A DNA stretch of 64,000 nucleotides. Source: an uncultured Synechococcaceae cyanobacterium. GTDB lineage: Bacteria > Cyanobacteriota > Cyanobacteriia > PCC-6307 > Cyanobiaceae. Below the pieces are notes generated by a model. It saw only the letters and a program-made list of their open reading frames with translations, had not been told where the DNA came from and did not search any database. Positions 36,304 through 46,790 of the stretch are shown here, piece after piece. The stretch lies in the NCBI GenBank assembly GCA_902537395.1, contig CACBBE010000001.1:1-64000 (forward strand), read 5' to 3'. Within the stretch, counting starts at the first letter, position 1; every line of letters starts with the position of its first letter. The position numbers and the translations under genes are program-made.

Positions 36304-39300
36304 TTATTCTCTTTTAATAAGTTCTTTATCGAAATTCTTTATTTCTCTTTCAAAAGACCCGAACCACAATATTAGTTGATCAATTTGATTTTGAATTTCA
36401 GTTGCACCTAACCCTCTTATAGTGATGATTGATAATTGTTCGCTTTCATTAAAATTAAATTTATTTTGAACACTACTTGGTAAAGAATTTTTAAGAATTT
36501 TAAAAGTAGAATTTTTTAATTTTGTCTCTATCAAGATGTTTGGCTTTTTGAGCTTGATCTTATTAAAACCACATTTTTTAGCTAGTAATTTTAGTCTCAT
36601 TATCATAATTAAGGACTCAACAGGTTTGGGTAAGTTTCCATATCTATTCACCCAGTCTGTAGCTAATTCAGTTAATTCATCATTATTTAAACATTCAGTA
36701 ACAGATTTGTAAGCCTCAAGCTTCTCTTCTCTGTTTAATATCCATGTTGCAGGTATGAATGCATTTATTGGTAGATCAATTTGAGTGTCGTTAACTTCAG
36801 GTATTTCTTGCCCGCTGATTTCTGAAATAGCCTCATGGAGCATTTCTATATATAAATCATATCCAATAGCATTAACCTTTCCACTTTGTTCTTCTCCTAG
36901 TAAACTGCCAACACCTCTTATTTCCATATCTTTCATTGCAAGTTGGTATCCACTACCTAGTTCTGAAAAGTCTTTTATCGCTTTCAATCTTTGTTTTGCA
37001 GCGTCATTAATTTTATTTATATTTGGATAAAATAACCAGGCATGTGCTTGTACACCGCTTCTACCAACTCTTCCTCTAAGTTGATAAAGTTGTGAAAGGC
37101 CAAATTTATGAGAATCTTCAATAATGATTGTATTTACTTTAGGGATGTCTAATCCACTTTCAATTATCGTTGTGCATATCATTAGATCTACTTCTCCATT
37201 ATTAAAAGCAATCATTGCATTTTCTAGCTCTGTTTCGTTCATTTGCCCATGAGCAACAATAAATTTTAAGCTGGGAAACATATTTTTTAATTTGTTTACA
37301 GCTTGATCTATATCAGAAATTCTTGGAAGAACATAAAAAATTTGACCTCCCCTATCAAGTTCTTGATTAATTGCAGTTCTTATAACATCCATATCTATTT
37401 CAGATAAATATGTTTTTATTGATCTTCTTGATGGAGGAGGAGTATTTAGTAAGCTCATTTGTCTTAGTCCAGATAAGCTCATATAAAGAGTTCTTGGAAT
37501 TGGAGTTGCCGAGAGAGTTAAAACGTCTATGTTGGATTTGATTTTTTTTATTTTCTCCTTTTGCCTTACTCCAAACCTTTGTTCTTCATCAATGACTAGT
37601 AGTCCTAAGTTTTTAATTTCTATTTCTTTTCCTAAAATCTGGTGAGTTGCTACAACTAAATCAATTTTATTATTTTTCAAACCTGCATAGATTTCCCTTC
37701 TTTCATTAACGGTTTTGAATCTATTGAGTAATGATACTTTTATTGGGTAAGGTGAAAATCTATTATTTATTGTTCTCCAATGCTGCTGAGCTAGGATTGT
37801 TGTGGGTGCTAGTAATATTACCTGTTTGCCTGATGTAATGGCCTTAAAAATAGCCCTAACAGCGACTTCCGTTTTGCCAAATCCTACATCTCCGCAAACT
37901 AGCCTGTCCATTGGCTTATCACTCTCCATATCAGATTTTATTTCTTCTACAGCAGTAATTTGGTCAGGTGTTGGTTGATAAGGGAATGATTCCTCTAATT
38001 CATCTTGCCAAGGACCATCTTCTGGGTAAATGTAACCCTTTAATTTTTCTCTCTTTGCATAAAGTTTTAAAATATCGACAGCAACTTTTTTGATTTGTTT
38101 CTTATTTTTTTCTTTTATTTTTTCCCATTCAGTCCCTCCTAATTTATTTATTTTCGGCTTTATTTTTCCGCTTGATCTATATCTATTAACACTACCAAGT
38201 TGATCAGCGGCAACACTTATTTTCCCATCTTGATACTGAATGACTAAATAATCTCTTGAATCTCCAGTTATATTTATTTTTTCTATTTTTAAAAATTTTC
38301 CTATTCCATGATTTTTATGAACTATAAAATCACCGGTACTAATCTTATTTACATTTATATTTGAATTGACACTCCTTTTTTTTCTTCTTATAAATACATT
38401 ATTAAAAAAAGATTGTTGTGAAAATAATTCTTTATCTGTTATCAGGACAACTTTCCATATCGGAAGATAAAACCCCTCGATTTCGTAATTGTTCTTATTT
38501 TTTAAAATTAAAGGAGTTGAATTATTAATTGACTTATATGCTTCATCAATATCATTAGGGTTGTTTAAGAAGTTTGTATTACATTCGTGCTCAAAAAGTA
38601 AAGTCCTTGTTCTCAACGGTTGTGCAGATAATATCCATACTTTTTCATTATTTTTTATATTTTTATTTATATCATTGGATAATTTCCCTACATTTTTAGA
38701 GTATGAATTTAATCTTTTATCGTTTAACAAAAACCTATTTTCGATATTGATTTTAGATTCAAATTCATAAAATTTTATTAAATTAAAATTTTCTAGTGAA
38801 TTTAATATTTCGTCAAACTTTAAATGCAAATTAGGTTTGGCCTTTAAATTAATGTCATTATTTTTAAGGTTTTCATTTAACTCATACTTACAATTATCAA
38901 AATTAATTTCAGAATCTAGATACCAATTATTTGCAAATTTTTTGCAATCTTCTAATTCATCAATTACGAGAATTGTTTCACTATTTATAAAATCTATTAT
39001 GTTTGAGGGTTGTCCTTCAATTATTCCTAAATAACGATCAAGATTATTTTTATTTATGTCTTCTGAATTAAAAAGATTGTTCTTAGATAAATTATTTAAC
39101 TTATCTTTTATTAGCAAATCAAATCCAGCCTGTATTATTTCAATATTATTTATACTTTCTAATGTTTTCTGTGTATGGGGATCATATTCTCTTATTTTCT
39201 CTATTACATTATCAAAAAATTCTAATCTTATAGGAAACTCATTATTGACAGGATAAATATCTATTATTTCCCCTCTCCTACTCCAGAATCCTTCCATTGA

Positions 39301-39813
39301 AGTCACATTATCCTTCATATAACCCAGCAAAGTAAGTTTATTTGCTAATTCTTGAATCTCGATTTGATTCCCTTTTTTCAAATCTAACTTGTTTTCAATT
39401 AATAGGTTTTTATTTATTAGGTGAGGTTGTAGTGACCTCTCAGTTGATATAACAATATTAAGTTCATTTTTCTCTTTTTTTATTAATTTGGATAAAACAG
39501 TAAGCTGACTAAATTCAATCTCTTTGGATTTATTAATTGATGAGTATGGTAGATGTTCTGTTGGAGGATAATATAAAACTGCTTTATTATTTATACTTTC
39601 AAAATAACCAATCCATTTGTAGGCAATTTCTACATTTGGACAAATTAATAATATATTTTTATCCTTTTTTTTTGCGATGCTATCTAAAATTATTGATTTT
39701 GCATATCTACTTGAACCAACAATATTTAATTCATTATTTTTTGAAATTCTTTTTATTAATTCAGAAGTAATTTGTGAGTTCGAAATATAATTAACTAAAG
39801 TATTTAAACTCAT
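36304..39813 (-). CDS. mfd: Transcription-repair coupling factor
   Basis: The 1169-residue protein displaces RNA polymerase stalled at lesions and recruits UvrA. The N-terminal third is the degenerate UvrB-like module, then the RNAP-interacting domain (STGDFIVHKNHGIGKFLKIE), then a RecG-like translocase with Walker A CGDVGFGKTEVAVRA, DEEQRFGVRQKEK (DEEx), LTLSATPIPRTLYM, IESGLDIPKVNT and QLRGRVGRS. The C-terminal domain is present. The length is normal for Mfd. It is a single gene. Confidence 0.97.
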   Translation of the reverse strand: MSLNTLVNYISNSQITSELIKRISKNNELNIVGSSRYAKSIILDSIAKKKDKNILLICPNVEIAYKWIGYFESINNKAVLYYPPTEHLPYSSINKSKEIEFSQLTVLSKLIKKEKNELNIVISTERSLQPHLINKNLLIENKLDLKKGNQIEIQELANKLTLLGYMKDNVTSMEGFWSRRGEIIDIYPVNNEFPIRLEFFDNVIEKIREYDPHTQKTLESINNIEIIQAGFDLLIKDKLNNLSKNNLFNSEDINKNNLDRYLGIIEGQPSNIIDFINSETILVIDELEDCKKFANNWYLDSEINFDNCKYELNENLKNNDINLKAKPNLHLKFDEILNSLENFNLIKFYEFESKINIENRFLLNDKRLNSYSKNVGKLSNDINKNIKNNEKVWILSAQPLRTRTLLFEHECNTNFLNNPNDIDEAYKSINNSTPLILKNKNNYEIEGFYLPIWKVVLITDKELFSQQSFFNNVFIRRKKRSVNSNINVNKISTGDFIVHKNHGIGKFLKIEKINITGDSRDYLVIQYQDGKISVAADQLGSVNRYRSSGKIKPKINKLGGTEWEKIKEKNKKQIKKVAVDILKLYAKREKLKGYIYPEDGPWQDELEESFPYQPTPDQITAVEEIKSDMESDKPMDRLVCGDVGFGKTEVAVRAIFKAITSGKQVILLAPTTILAQQHWRTINNRFSPYPIKVSLLNRFKTVNERREIYAGLKNNKIDLVVATHQILGKEIEIKNLGLLVIDEEQRFGVRQKEKIKKIKSNIDVLTLSATPIPRTLYMSLSGLRQMSLLNTPPPSRRSIKTYLSEIDMDVIRTAINQELDRGGQIFYVLPRISDIDQAVNKLKNMFPSLKFIVAHGQMNETELENAMIAFNNGEVDLMICTTIIESGLDIPKVNTIIIEDSHKFGLSQLYQLRGRVGRSGVQAHAWLFYPNINKINDAAKQRLKAIKDFSELGSGYQLAMKDMEIRGVGSLLGEEQSGKVNAIGYDLYIEMLHEAISEISGQEIPEVNDTQIDLPINAFIPATWILNREEKLEAYKSVTECLNNDELTELATDWVNRYGNLPKPVESLIMIMRLKLLAKKCGFNKIKLKKPNILIETKLKNSTFKILKNSLPSSVQNKFNFNESEQLSIITIRGLGATEIQNQIDQLILWFGSFEREIKNFDKELIKRE

Positions 39814-39887
39814 TTATAACTATCAATCTTGATTACAAATATCCGATATATTATATTAGATTTTATACTGATTGTGAATAATATTTG

Positions 39888-40598
39888 ATGGATTCAGCCG
39901 CAATAAATTCTTTTATACCCACACTAGATCAGGTAGACAGTTGGTACGAAATCTTTACACTTTTACCAATATTAATCGCTCTAGAATTATTATTATCTGC
40001 TGATAATGCTGTAGCACTTGCTTCTCTTACTAAATCTCTCGATAGTTCAGAATTAAGGTCAAGAGCCTTAAATATTGGTATAACAATATCTTTATTATTT
40101 AGAATTATTCTAATCATATTATCTAATGTTCTTCTAAAGTTTATTCTTATTAGAGTTTTTGCTGGTTTTTATTTAATATATTTATTCTTCTCTAATGTTT
40201 TTTTAAATTCAGATATAGAAAACGCTGAAAATGGGACAGATAATAATAAAAATAATTTTAGGTTTTTAAGGATTGTAGCGCTTCTTTCAATTACTGATTT
40301 TGCTTTTTCCATAGACAGTATCACTACTGCAGTAGCTATAAGTGATCAATACATATTAATTATATTTGGAGCAGTGATTGGAGTACTAGCCTTAAGATTT
40401 ACATCAGGGATTTTTCTAAAACTTCTGGATATATTTTCTAGATTAGAAAAAGCCGGTTACGTAGCAATTTTAATAGTTGGGATTAAACTTTTACTAAATA
40501 CGTTAATTAATGAATCTATTCTTCCAGACTATTATTTTTATTTTTTGATTCTTTTTGCTTTCATTTGGGGATTCTCTAAAAAAGAATCTAAAACTTAA
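39888..40598 (+). CDS. terC: TerC-family integral membrane protein
   Basis: From the ATG at 39888 this 236-residue protein has about seven membrane helices. LLPILIALELLLSADNAVAL and the later ITDFAFSIDSITTAVAIS are the paired TerC motifs with acidic residues in the membrane. Family members handle metal ions, including Mn and Ca, in bacteria and thylakoids. The stop codon interlocks with that of the convergent fmt gene (shared TTAA at 40595-40598). A TTG one codon earlier is possible. Confidence 0.9.
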   Translation: MDSAAINSFIPTLDQVDSWYEIFTLLPILIALELLLSADNAVALASLTKSLDSSELRSRALNIGITISLLFRIILIILSNVLLKFILIRVFAGFYLIYLFFSNVFLNSDIENAENGTDNNKNNFRFLRIVALLSITDFAFSIDSITTAVAISDQYILIIFGAVIGVLALRFTSGIFLKLLDIFSRLEKAGYVAILIVGIKLLLNTLINESILPDYYFYFLILFAFIWGFSKKESKT

Positions 40599-41581
40599 TC
40601 TGAGAGATATTCACCTGCCGATGGCTTTAACTGTTGAATCAATTGCTTATTGCTAGAAATGTTTTTGCCTTCAAGTTTTGCTTCTAACAAAATAATCGGA
40701 TCAGTTTTAGTTGAAATTATTATTCCTTCATGTTCTATTACACCAAGAATAATACCTGGTCTTGAATAATTGCTCATGAAAAGGTATTTTTCATTTTTAA
40801 TTTCATCACTTGTCAAAACTTTGATTTTAAGTATTTTAAGGTTCTTACCTCTAAAAGTTGTATTTGCTCGTGGGTATAATGCTTTTATTTTTTGAGAAAT
40901 TTTAATTGCCTCATTATCCCAATCAATTTTGAAGTCTAATTTATCAATCATTCTTGCGTAAGTAATTTCTCTTCCAAGGGTATTTTGTTTTGTTAATTGA
41001 GAAGTAGTATTTTTATTAATATTTTCTTCTATTAATGATGTAGCATTTAAAAATAGTTTTGCAGATAAAATACTAAGTTTTTCCGATAGTGTATTTAAAT
41101 TATCGTCATTATCGATTTTAATTTTTTCTTCCAATAATAAGTCCCCAGTATCTAGTCCCTCATTCATTTTCATAATTCCTACACCAGTAAATTCATCACC
41201 TTTTATTAGGGACCATTGGATTGGAGCAGCACCACGCCATCTTGGAAGTAATGAAGCATGTGCGTTCCAACAACCAAATTTTGGGATTTCCAATATCTCT
41301 TTGGGTAAAATTTTCCCGTAAGCTATAACAATAAATAAATCACAAGAAAGTGATTTAAGTTCATTTATAAAATGTGTATTGTCCCTGATTTTTGCTGGAG
41401 TATAAATTTTTAAAGATTCTTGCTCGGCAAAGTTTTTAACAGGAGAGGATATTAATTTATTTCCCCTAGATCTTTTCTTATCCGGTTGGCTAACTACTGC
41501 AATTACCTCGTACTTAGATTTAATAAAAATATCAAGGCTCGCAATTGAATATTCAGGTGTTCCCCAGAATATAATTCTCAC
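40595..41581 (-). CDS. fmt: Methionyl-tRNA formyltransferase
   Basis: The 328-residue enzyme formylates initiator Met-tRNA, which is also encoded in this window. It has the formyltransferase core, IIFWGTPEYSIASLDIFIKS, GKILPKEILEIPKFGCWNAH, then ASLLPRWRGAAPIQWSL (the H/S-L-L-P-x-x-R-G loop) and GLDTGDLL, and a C-terminal OB-like domain for tRNA. Its start overlaps the pmbA stop by 4 bp, so it is last in a pmbA-fmt unit. Confidence 0.96.
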   Translation of the reverse strand: MRIIFWGTPEYSIASLDIFIKSKYEVIAVVSQPDKKRSRGNKLISSPVKNFAEQESLKIYTPAKIRDNTHFINELKSLSCDLFIVIAYGKILPKEILEIPKFGCWNAHASLLPRWRGAAPIQWSLIKGDEFTGVGIMKMNEGLDTGDLLLEEKIKIDNDDNLNTLSEKLSILSAKLFLNATSLIEENINKNTTSQLTKQNTLGREITYARMIDKLDFKIDWDNEAIKISQKIKALYPRANTTFRGKNLKILKIKVLTSDEIKNEKYLFMSNYSRPGIILGVIEHEGIIISTKTDPIILLEAKLEGKNISSNKQLIQQLKPSAGEYLSD

Positions 41582-42930
41582 GCGTCACCAGTTATTGATA
41601 ATTCATCTACCCATATATGTGGAGAAATTCCACTTGTTGTTACCTCTTGGCTTGATTCAATATTTACTATATTTTTCAAAAGATATTTGATATCCCCTGC
41701 TACAGTGGCAGATTCTATTGAGATTTTTTTTCCGTTTTTATAGAGCCATCCATCAAATGGAAGAGAGAATGAACCTTGACTTGCTCTGACACCTGCATGG
41801 ATTGCATTTAATTCTTCAATATAAACAAATTCTCCCTCATAAGTAGAGTGATCTAATGATATTTTTAGATCAGAGTTTTCCTTTGATTTCTCAACTACTA
41901 TCCAATCAGGAGATACTGAGACTTTTGATCCTAGTCCAGCGTGTCCTGTAGGTATTGTTTTAAAAATTCTTGCAGTTGATTCAGAATGTATAAAATTCTC
42001 AATTCTCCCTTTGTTAATTAAACATAGTCTTTTGGTAGGCGTTCCTTCTCCATCAAATGGTGATGATGAAATATTCTTTTCGTGAAGACCATCATCATAA
42101 ATATTAAGTGCTTCTGTAGATAGCTTCTCTCCAATAGAATTTTTATTAGATAAGCTGACTCCATCTAAAATGCTTCTAGCATTAAACATCGAACTAAAGG
42201 CATTTATGATCGTTAAGAAAGACTCTGGGGAAAAACATATTAAATATTTATCTGTTTTAATAGATGAATAATTTAAATGAGAAATTGTTTTATAAGAAGC
42301 GTCTTTAATACAAGAATCTATATCTATATCTTCAACTCCATATCCAAGTTTTACAGAACCTGAACTACGAGGCTTCTTATTTTTCTCTTCTGCTCTTGCA
42401 TATAAATAAAGTGCAGCTTGACTTTTGGTATAACTGCGAAAGGCACCATCACTATTTGCATAAACTCTTTCATAAAAACTCTCAGATAGACCATTATATG
42501 GAACAGATTTTATGGATTCATGGCTTTCTAATAGTTTTACTTCTGCTTCTCTTAAAATCGTAAGTAATTTTTTAATTCCAACTGGATTTCTTTTTTTTTC
42601 GTCCTTAACTTCGATAGGATCCTTGGCTAGTGGAGAGAAATCTGTTCTTTCATTATTGTTGCCAAAATCAGATGCATTATTAGCTTGATTTAGAGCCTTT
42701 TTAATACCAGATTCACTGATATCACTTGTTGTTGTAATACCAACTAAATTAGATTCGTTCCAAACTCTTAAAGTTAAAATTTGCTTTTGTGTTGCCTTAA
42801 GTTGTTTAGCCTCACCTTTATCTACTTGCACAGAATAGTCATTAGAAAAGCTTGCACCATAATCCCATTTTTTAAGATTTAGGAAATCTGCAGCTTTGGA
42901 GATTTGTGTTGTAATTTCTTTTGAATTCAT
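41578..42930 (-). CDS. pmbA: TldD/PmbA-family protein, PmbA-type
   Basis: The 450-residue partner of TldD. It has the family's N-terminal domain (VQVDKGEAKQLKATQKQILT then LRVWNESNLVGITTTSDIS), a middle domain, and the C-terminal end with VSPDWIVVEKS and ATVAGDIKYLLKNI. It lacks the zinc HExxxH of TldD, as PmbA proteins do. TldD/PmbA heterodimers act as metalloproteases that trim unfolded or modified peptides. It begins 3 bp after the tldD stop and is followed by fmt. Confidence 0.92.
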   Translation of the reverse strand: MNSKEITTQISKAADFLNLKKWDYGASFSNDYSVQVDKGEAKQLKATQKQILTLRVWNESNLVGITTTSDISESGIKKALNQANNASDFGNNNERTDFSPLAKDPIEVKDEKKRNPVGIKKLLTILREAEVKLLESHESIKSVPYNGLSESFYERVYANSDGAFRSYTKSQAALYLYARAEEKNKKPRSSGSVKLGYGVEDIDIDSCIKDASYKTISHLNYSSIKTDKYLICFSPESFLTIINAFSSMFNARSILDGVSLSNKNSIGEKLSTEALNIYDDGLHEKNISSSPFDGEGTPTKRLCLINKGRIENFIHSESTARIFKTIPTGHAGLGSKVSVSPDWIVVEKSKENSDLKISLDHSTYEGEFVYIEELNAIHAGVRASQGSFSLPFDGWLYKNGKKISIESATVAGDIKYLLKNIVNIESSQEVTTSGISPHIWVDELSITGDA

Positions 42931-42933
42931 ATT

Positions 42934-44358
42934 CTATCTTCCGCCAACAGTAATTGAATCAACCTTAATATGAGGTTGGCCAACAGTTACGTTGACACTT
43001 CCACTAATAGATCCACAAAATCCTGGAGCTAATTCGAGGTCATTACCGCACATTGATATTTTTGGCATAACTTCTTTTGCCTCACCAATCAAAGTTGCTC
43101 CCTTTACTGGATTAGTTAATTTTCCATTCTTAATAAGATATCCTTCTTCCACTGCAAAATTAAATTGTCCTGTAGCACCTACACTGCCACCGCCCATTGA
43201 TTTGCAGTAAAGTCCATCGCTAATACTATTGATTAAATCCTCTTTCGAGTGCTCACCTTTAGCTATATAAGTATTTCTCATTCTTGAAGCTGCAGCAAAG
43301 GAATAATTTTGTCTTCTTCCACTCCCTGTCCTTTTATGGCCAGTTCTTAATTCACCAGCTCTGTCCGATATGAATTTTTTTAAAATTCCATTTTTTATAA
43401 GGACTGATTTTTCTGGTTCCATACCTTCATCATCTACTGATAATGAACCAAAGGATCCTTCTGATATCCCTTCATCAATTGCTGTTACAGATTCATGTGC
43501 AATTCTCTCATTCAATTTATTCTCAAATGGTGTTGTTCCTCTCTCTATTTGAGTAGTTTCAAGTAAATGACCGCAGGCTTCGTGGAATATAACGCCACCA
43601 AACTTATTAGCTAATACAACAGGCATTTGTCCAGCATCAACATAATCTGCATACAACATGTTCATTGAACTTTCAAAAACCTCATTAGCTGCTTTTTCGT
43701 GATCCCATAATCTGAATTCATTAGGCAATCCTGACGATCCAAATCTTCTACTTCCACTAGATCTATATTGGGCATCACTAGCAATTACATTGAGTCCAAC
43801 TGTTTGATGCAACCTGATATCTGAGACATAGGTTCCATCGCTGGAAGCTATAATGACTTCTTGCAAATTTCTTGAGTAACTTCCTTTTCTAGTTATTATT
43901 TTGTTGTTCTTTTTTAGAGACATTGTGCTGACTAGTAGCTTTTCACTTATCTCATGAATAGTTGGGACTTCATTAATCCATTTTTTCTTAGATAAACTAT
44001 AGTCCCTATGTTCATTTAAACCGTTAAATGCTTCCCCTTTTTTGTGGTTTTTTATGTCTAACATCTCAATGGCCTGAGATACCGATCTCATCAATCCATT
44101 CTTTGTTAAATCATTTGTACTTACAAATCCATCCTTTTTTTCTTTAAAGATCCTAATACCAGCACCCCTTCCGAATGATGGACTTACACTTGTAATAAAA
44201 TCTTCTTCAGCTAATACACTTGAATTATCAGTATTCTCTATAAATATTTCTACAAAATCAGCCCCAAGTCCAATCCCATAGAAAATAATTTCTTCTAATA
44301 AATCTTTATTGCAACTACCAAAAACTATTTCATTTGATTTGATTTGAGACGAAAGCAT
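42934..44358 (-). CDS. tldD: TldD-type metalloprotease subunit
   Basis: The 474-residue protein carries the zinc site HEACGH (residues 259-264, HExxxH) preceded by NKFGGVIF and followed by LLETTQ. Other blocks are VGLNVIASDAQYRSSGSRRF, GRRQNYSFAAASRMRNTYIA and the end EVMPKISMCGNDLELAPGF. It is the catalytic half of the TldD/PmbA protease, which acts on small or unfolded peptides such as microcins and CcdA in other bacteria. Gene order tldD-pmbA-fmt is tight. Confidence 0.95.
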   Translation of the reverse strand: MLSSQIKSNEIVFGSCNKDLLEEIIFYGIGLGADFVEIFIENTDNSSVLAEEDFITSVSPSFGRGAGIRIFKEKKDGFVSTNDLTKNGLMRSVSQAIEMLDIKNHKKGEAFNGLNEHRDYSLSKKKWINEVPTIHEISEKLLVSTMSLKKNNKIITRKGSYSRNLQEVIIASSDGTYVSDIRLHQTVGLNVIASDAQYRSSGSRRFGSSGLPNEFRLWDHEKAANEVFESSMNMLYADYVDAGQMPVVLANKFGGVIFHEACGHLLETTQIERGTTPFENKLNERIAHESVTAIDEGISEGSFGSLSVDDEGMEPEKSVLIKNGILKKFISDRAGELRTGHKRTGSGRRQNYSFAAASRMRNTYIAKGEHSKEDLINSISDGLYCKSMGGGSVGATGQFNFAVEEGYLIKNGKLTNPVKGATLIGEAKEVMPKISMCGNDLELAPGFCGSISGSVNVTVGQPHIKVDSITVGGR

Positions 44359-44388
44359 TTGAATTTATTATTCTTCTCTGTATAAAGA

Positions 44389-45561
44389 CTATCTAACTGA
44401 AGGTTGGAAATCTTTACTATCAAGAGGTTTTAATAAGTATAGTCTTAATAACTGATAACCGTTTGATAGATATTTTGGTAATTTTTTAAATGTTTTAGAT
44501 ACTTTATTTCCATCACTGCTTGCAATATCGAAAAGAACCTTATTATTTTCTACTATTTTATCTAATCTTCCGTAGAAAGATTTATCATAAACGTCAAGTA
44601 CTACGGGAAAAACCCTAGCAGAAGTTTCATTTGTTTTATTAATAACATACTGGTCGTAATCTTTTGCATCTAATCCTAAAGAAGCGTAGAAATCCTTTTT
44701 GATTCCCAGATCCCTTGCATACATAGTTGCAAATACAGCAAGTAAGAAAAACCGAGACCATAACTTGGATGTTAATGGAAGATTGTTCAAAAAGTATCTA
44801 AATCTATGGAAATAGTCAAACAGTGGATGTGTAAAGGTAGAGCCTCCAATGGTAATTTTTTGGCTTAATGATTTAACGGTACGTGGTTGTGCTTTCATTA
44901 ATGCGTCAAAAAAGTCACCATGTCTATTTTCATCTTGACACCAATTTTCAAAATAATTAAATAATGGAAAAATCTTGCTGTCTGGGTTCTTTTCGAGATG
45001 CCTATAAATTGCAATATATCTCCAATAACCTATTTTTTCGGATAAATAAGTGGCGTAAAAAATACTTCTTGGTGGGAAATAGGTGTAATCTTTATTGGCT
45101 GTTAAAAAACCTAAATCTAACTGCAGTCCAAAGTCACTCATTGATTTGTTTAAAAAACCAGCATGTCTGGCTTCATCTCTGGCCATATGAGCAAAACATT
45201 CAGCAAGAAGAGGGTTTTTGTCTTTAATCCTCTTGCTAAGTTCCTTGTAAAGTAAAAAACCTGAGAATTCTGAAGTACAACTTCCCTCGAGAAAATCAAC
45301 AAAAAGTTCTCTTGTCTCAGGATCTAGTTTTTCTGCAGCGCCTTCAAATTCACTATTTCTTACAAAATGATGTCTATTGTAATCTTTTCTAAATTCCTCA
45401 CATATAGCTTCCAATTCCTCCTCATTTATTGATAAATCCATATTTTGCATTGCCTCAAAGTCTGTTGTATAGAATCTTGGGGACAAAATTGTTTCTTTTG
45501 CTGGTATCTTCCCATTATTAATATCTTTTTTATTTTTTGATTCAACAGTTGATTGAGCCAT
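44389..45561 (-). CDS. acsF: Mg-protoporphyrin IX monomethyl ester oxidative cyclase
   Basis: The 390-residue diiron enzyme forms the fifth ring of chlorophyll, with oxygen, in the membrane. Diiron ligand motifs are seen as [10 protein letters not shown] (DEARH at 129-133) and [10 protein letters not shown] (DENRH at 210-214), with Glu residues in [33 protein letters not shown] is also conserved. The length is typical of AcsF/ChlE (Ycf59). It lies 30 bp upstream of tldD on the same strand. With chlH it covers two steps of the same pathway. Confidence 0.96.
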   Translation of the reverse strand: MAQSTVESKNKKDINNGKIPAKETILSPRFYTTDFEAMQNMDLSINEEELEAICEEFRKDYNRHHFVRNSEFEGAAEKLDPETRELFVDFLEGSCTSEFSGFLLYKELSKRIKDKNPLLAECFAHMARDEARHAGFLNKSMSDFGLQLDLGFLTANKDYTYFPPRSIFYATYLSEKIGYWRYIAIYRHLEKNPDSKIFPLFNYFENWCQDENRHGDFFDALMKAQPRTVKSLSQKITIGGSTFTHPLFDYFHRFRYFLNNLPLTSKLWSRFFLLAVFATMYARDLGIKKDFYASLGLDAKDYDQYVINKTNETSARVFPVVLDVYDKSFYGRLDKIVENNKVLFDIASSDGNKVSKTFKKLPKYLSNGYQLLRLYLLKPLDSKDFQPSVR

Positions 45562-45641
45562 CTTTTATTTGATTTATTATTACTATTATTTACTATGATT
45601 TGTATTTTCGAGGGAAAAGTTAACTTGGTGTTATTGTTTTT

Positions 45642-46220
45642 CTAATTAACTCCTATTAATTTTTGCCCATTCAATCTTTGAAGTACTCTTGAAATGATTA
45701 ACTTTAGGGTAATTCTTTTTTCGTCAATAAGAAAAGATTCGATAATACTAGGTTGTTGATTAGGTTTTGATAAAGAGATACTTTTTAATGAACTAATATC
45801 ATCTTTCTCAAATGATAACCAAAAGTTACATGTATCTTTAATTTCACAATTTATTACCCAACATTTATCTCCAGCGATAGGTCTATTAGTGTTTGTGAGG
45901 TTAATATCCTTTATTTCTAATCCTCTTTGATTTATTTCCTCTACAAATGCAGGAATTAAATGTATTTTAATAAATTCTTGGAAAGGCTTTTTCTCTACTG
46001 GGAGTTCTTTTTTGGGTTTTGTGATAGTTTTGGCGGGAGTATCAATTTCATTTTTTATAACAACTTTAGAATCAGAATTACTTTCAGAATTGCTATTTTT
46101 TATATCCTTATTGATAACTATTTCTGGTTTAGCTTCTTTTAATTCCTCAGAGCAAGATTCAGTAGTGTTGTCAGCTATTCCTTTATTAACTCCATTATTT
46201 TTGTCTAAATTTTCTTCCAT
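45642..46220 (-). CDS. DUF2996-family protein with low-complexity N-terminus
   Basis: The N-terminal half is charged and low in complexity, with Asn, Lys, Glu and Ser runs. The C-terminal 120 residues match DUF2996: KKPFQEFIKIHLIPAFVEE, then GDKCWVINCEIKD, SKPNQQPSIIESFLIDEKRI and LISRVLQRLNGQKLIGVN. The family is restricted to cyanobacteria. I used the ATG at 46220 (MEENLDKN); an ATG seven codons upstream at 46241 is the alternative. A disordered arm on a small folded domain suggests a scaffold, but no function is established. Confidence 0.8.
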   Translation of the reverse strand: MEENLDKNNGVNKGIADNTTESCSEELKEAKPEIVINKDIKNSNSESNSDSKVVIKNEIDTPAKTITKPKKELPVEKKPFQEFIKIHLIPAFVEEINQRGLEIKDINLTNTNRPIAGDKCWVINCEIKDTCNFWLSFEKDDISSLKSISLSKPNQQPSIIESFLIDEKRITLKLIISRVLQRLNGQKLIGVN

Positions 46221-46278
46221 AAAAAAAATAATTTTTTTCATTATAAATTAAAAAAACATTTTTTAATTAATTTATTTT

Positions 46279-46722
46279 CTACCAATCATTATCACCATTA
46301 TCCCAATCATCTTCATTATCTGGATTTGAATAATTTAGATCTTTTTTTAAATTATTATCTTTCATACTTTTGACTACTCTGTAATTAACAGAAATTGTTG
46401 GTTGAGTTTCTCTTATATCCCTTTGTGGCGGCATCTCAACGTTTGGTTCCATATCATCCTCATTATTAGGAGATACGAAATTTTCTTCTATATTTTTAAT
46501 AGTTTTTTTTCTGAAACTAGAACTAGTAATTGTTGTATTCAATAAAGTACTTACAAATAATCCAGAAAAAAAAGAAATACTTATTAACTTACCTATACTT
46601 ACTTCTTGGAGAGTCCATTTAAAGTATCTGAATGAAGTCTTCTGATTATTATTTGTATACAATAAAATTTGAAATATTATTATAAAAAAAAGAGTTAATA
46701 ATAAATATTTTTTCTTAAACAT
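46279..46722 (-). CDS. Hypothetical membrane protein with acidic tail, 147 aa
   Basis: Two hydrophobic helices (about residues 5-23 and 43-63) are followed by a soluble tail with PQRDIRETQPTISVNYRVV and a very acidic end (NPDNEDDWDNGDNDW). The domain order resembles short LapA-like (DUF1049) membrane proteins, but the match is weak. The QPTISVNYRVV segment looks like a conserved docking motif. It sits between the RNase-R-like gene and the DUF2996 gene. Confidence 0.55.
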   Translation of the reverse strand: MFKKKYLLLTLFFIIIFQILLYTNNNQKTSFRYFKWTLQEVSIGKLISISFFSGLFVSTLLNTTITSSSFRKKTIKNIEENFVSPNNEDDMEPNVEMPPQRDIRETQPTISVNYRVVKSMKDNNLKKDLNYSNPDNEDDWDNGDNDW

Positions 46723-46790
46723 AATTCTAAAGAGTTTATCTTATATTTTTTTGGTTAATATTTCCATAATATAGATTTGTGAAAAATTAT

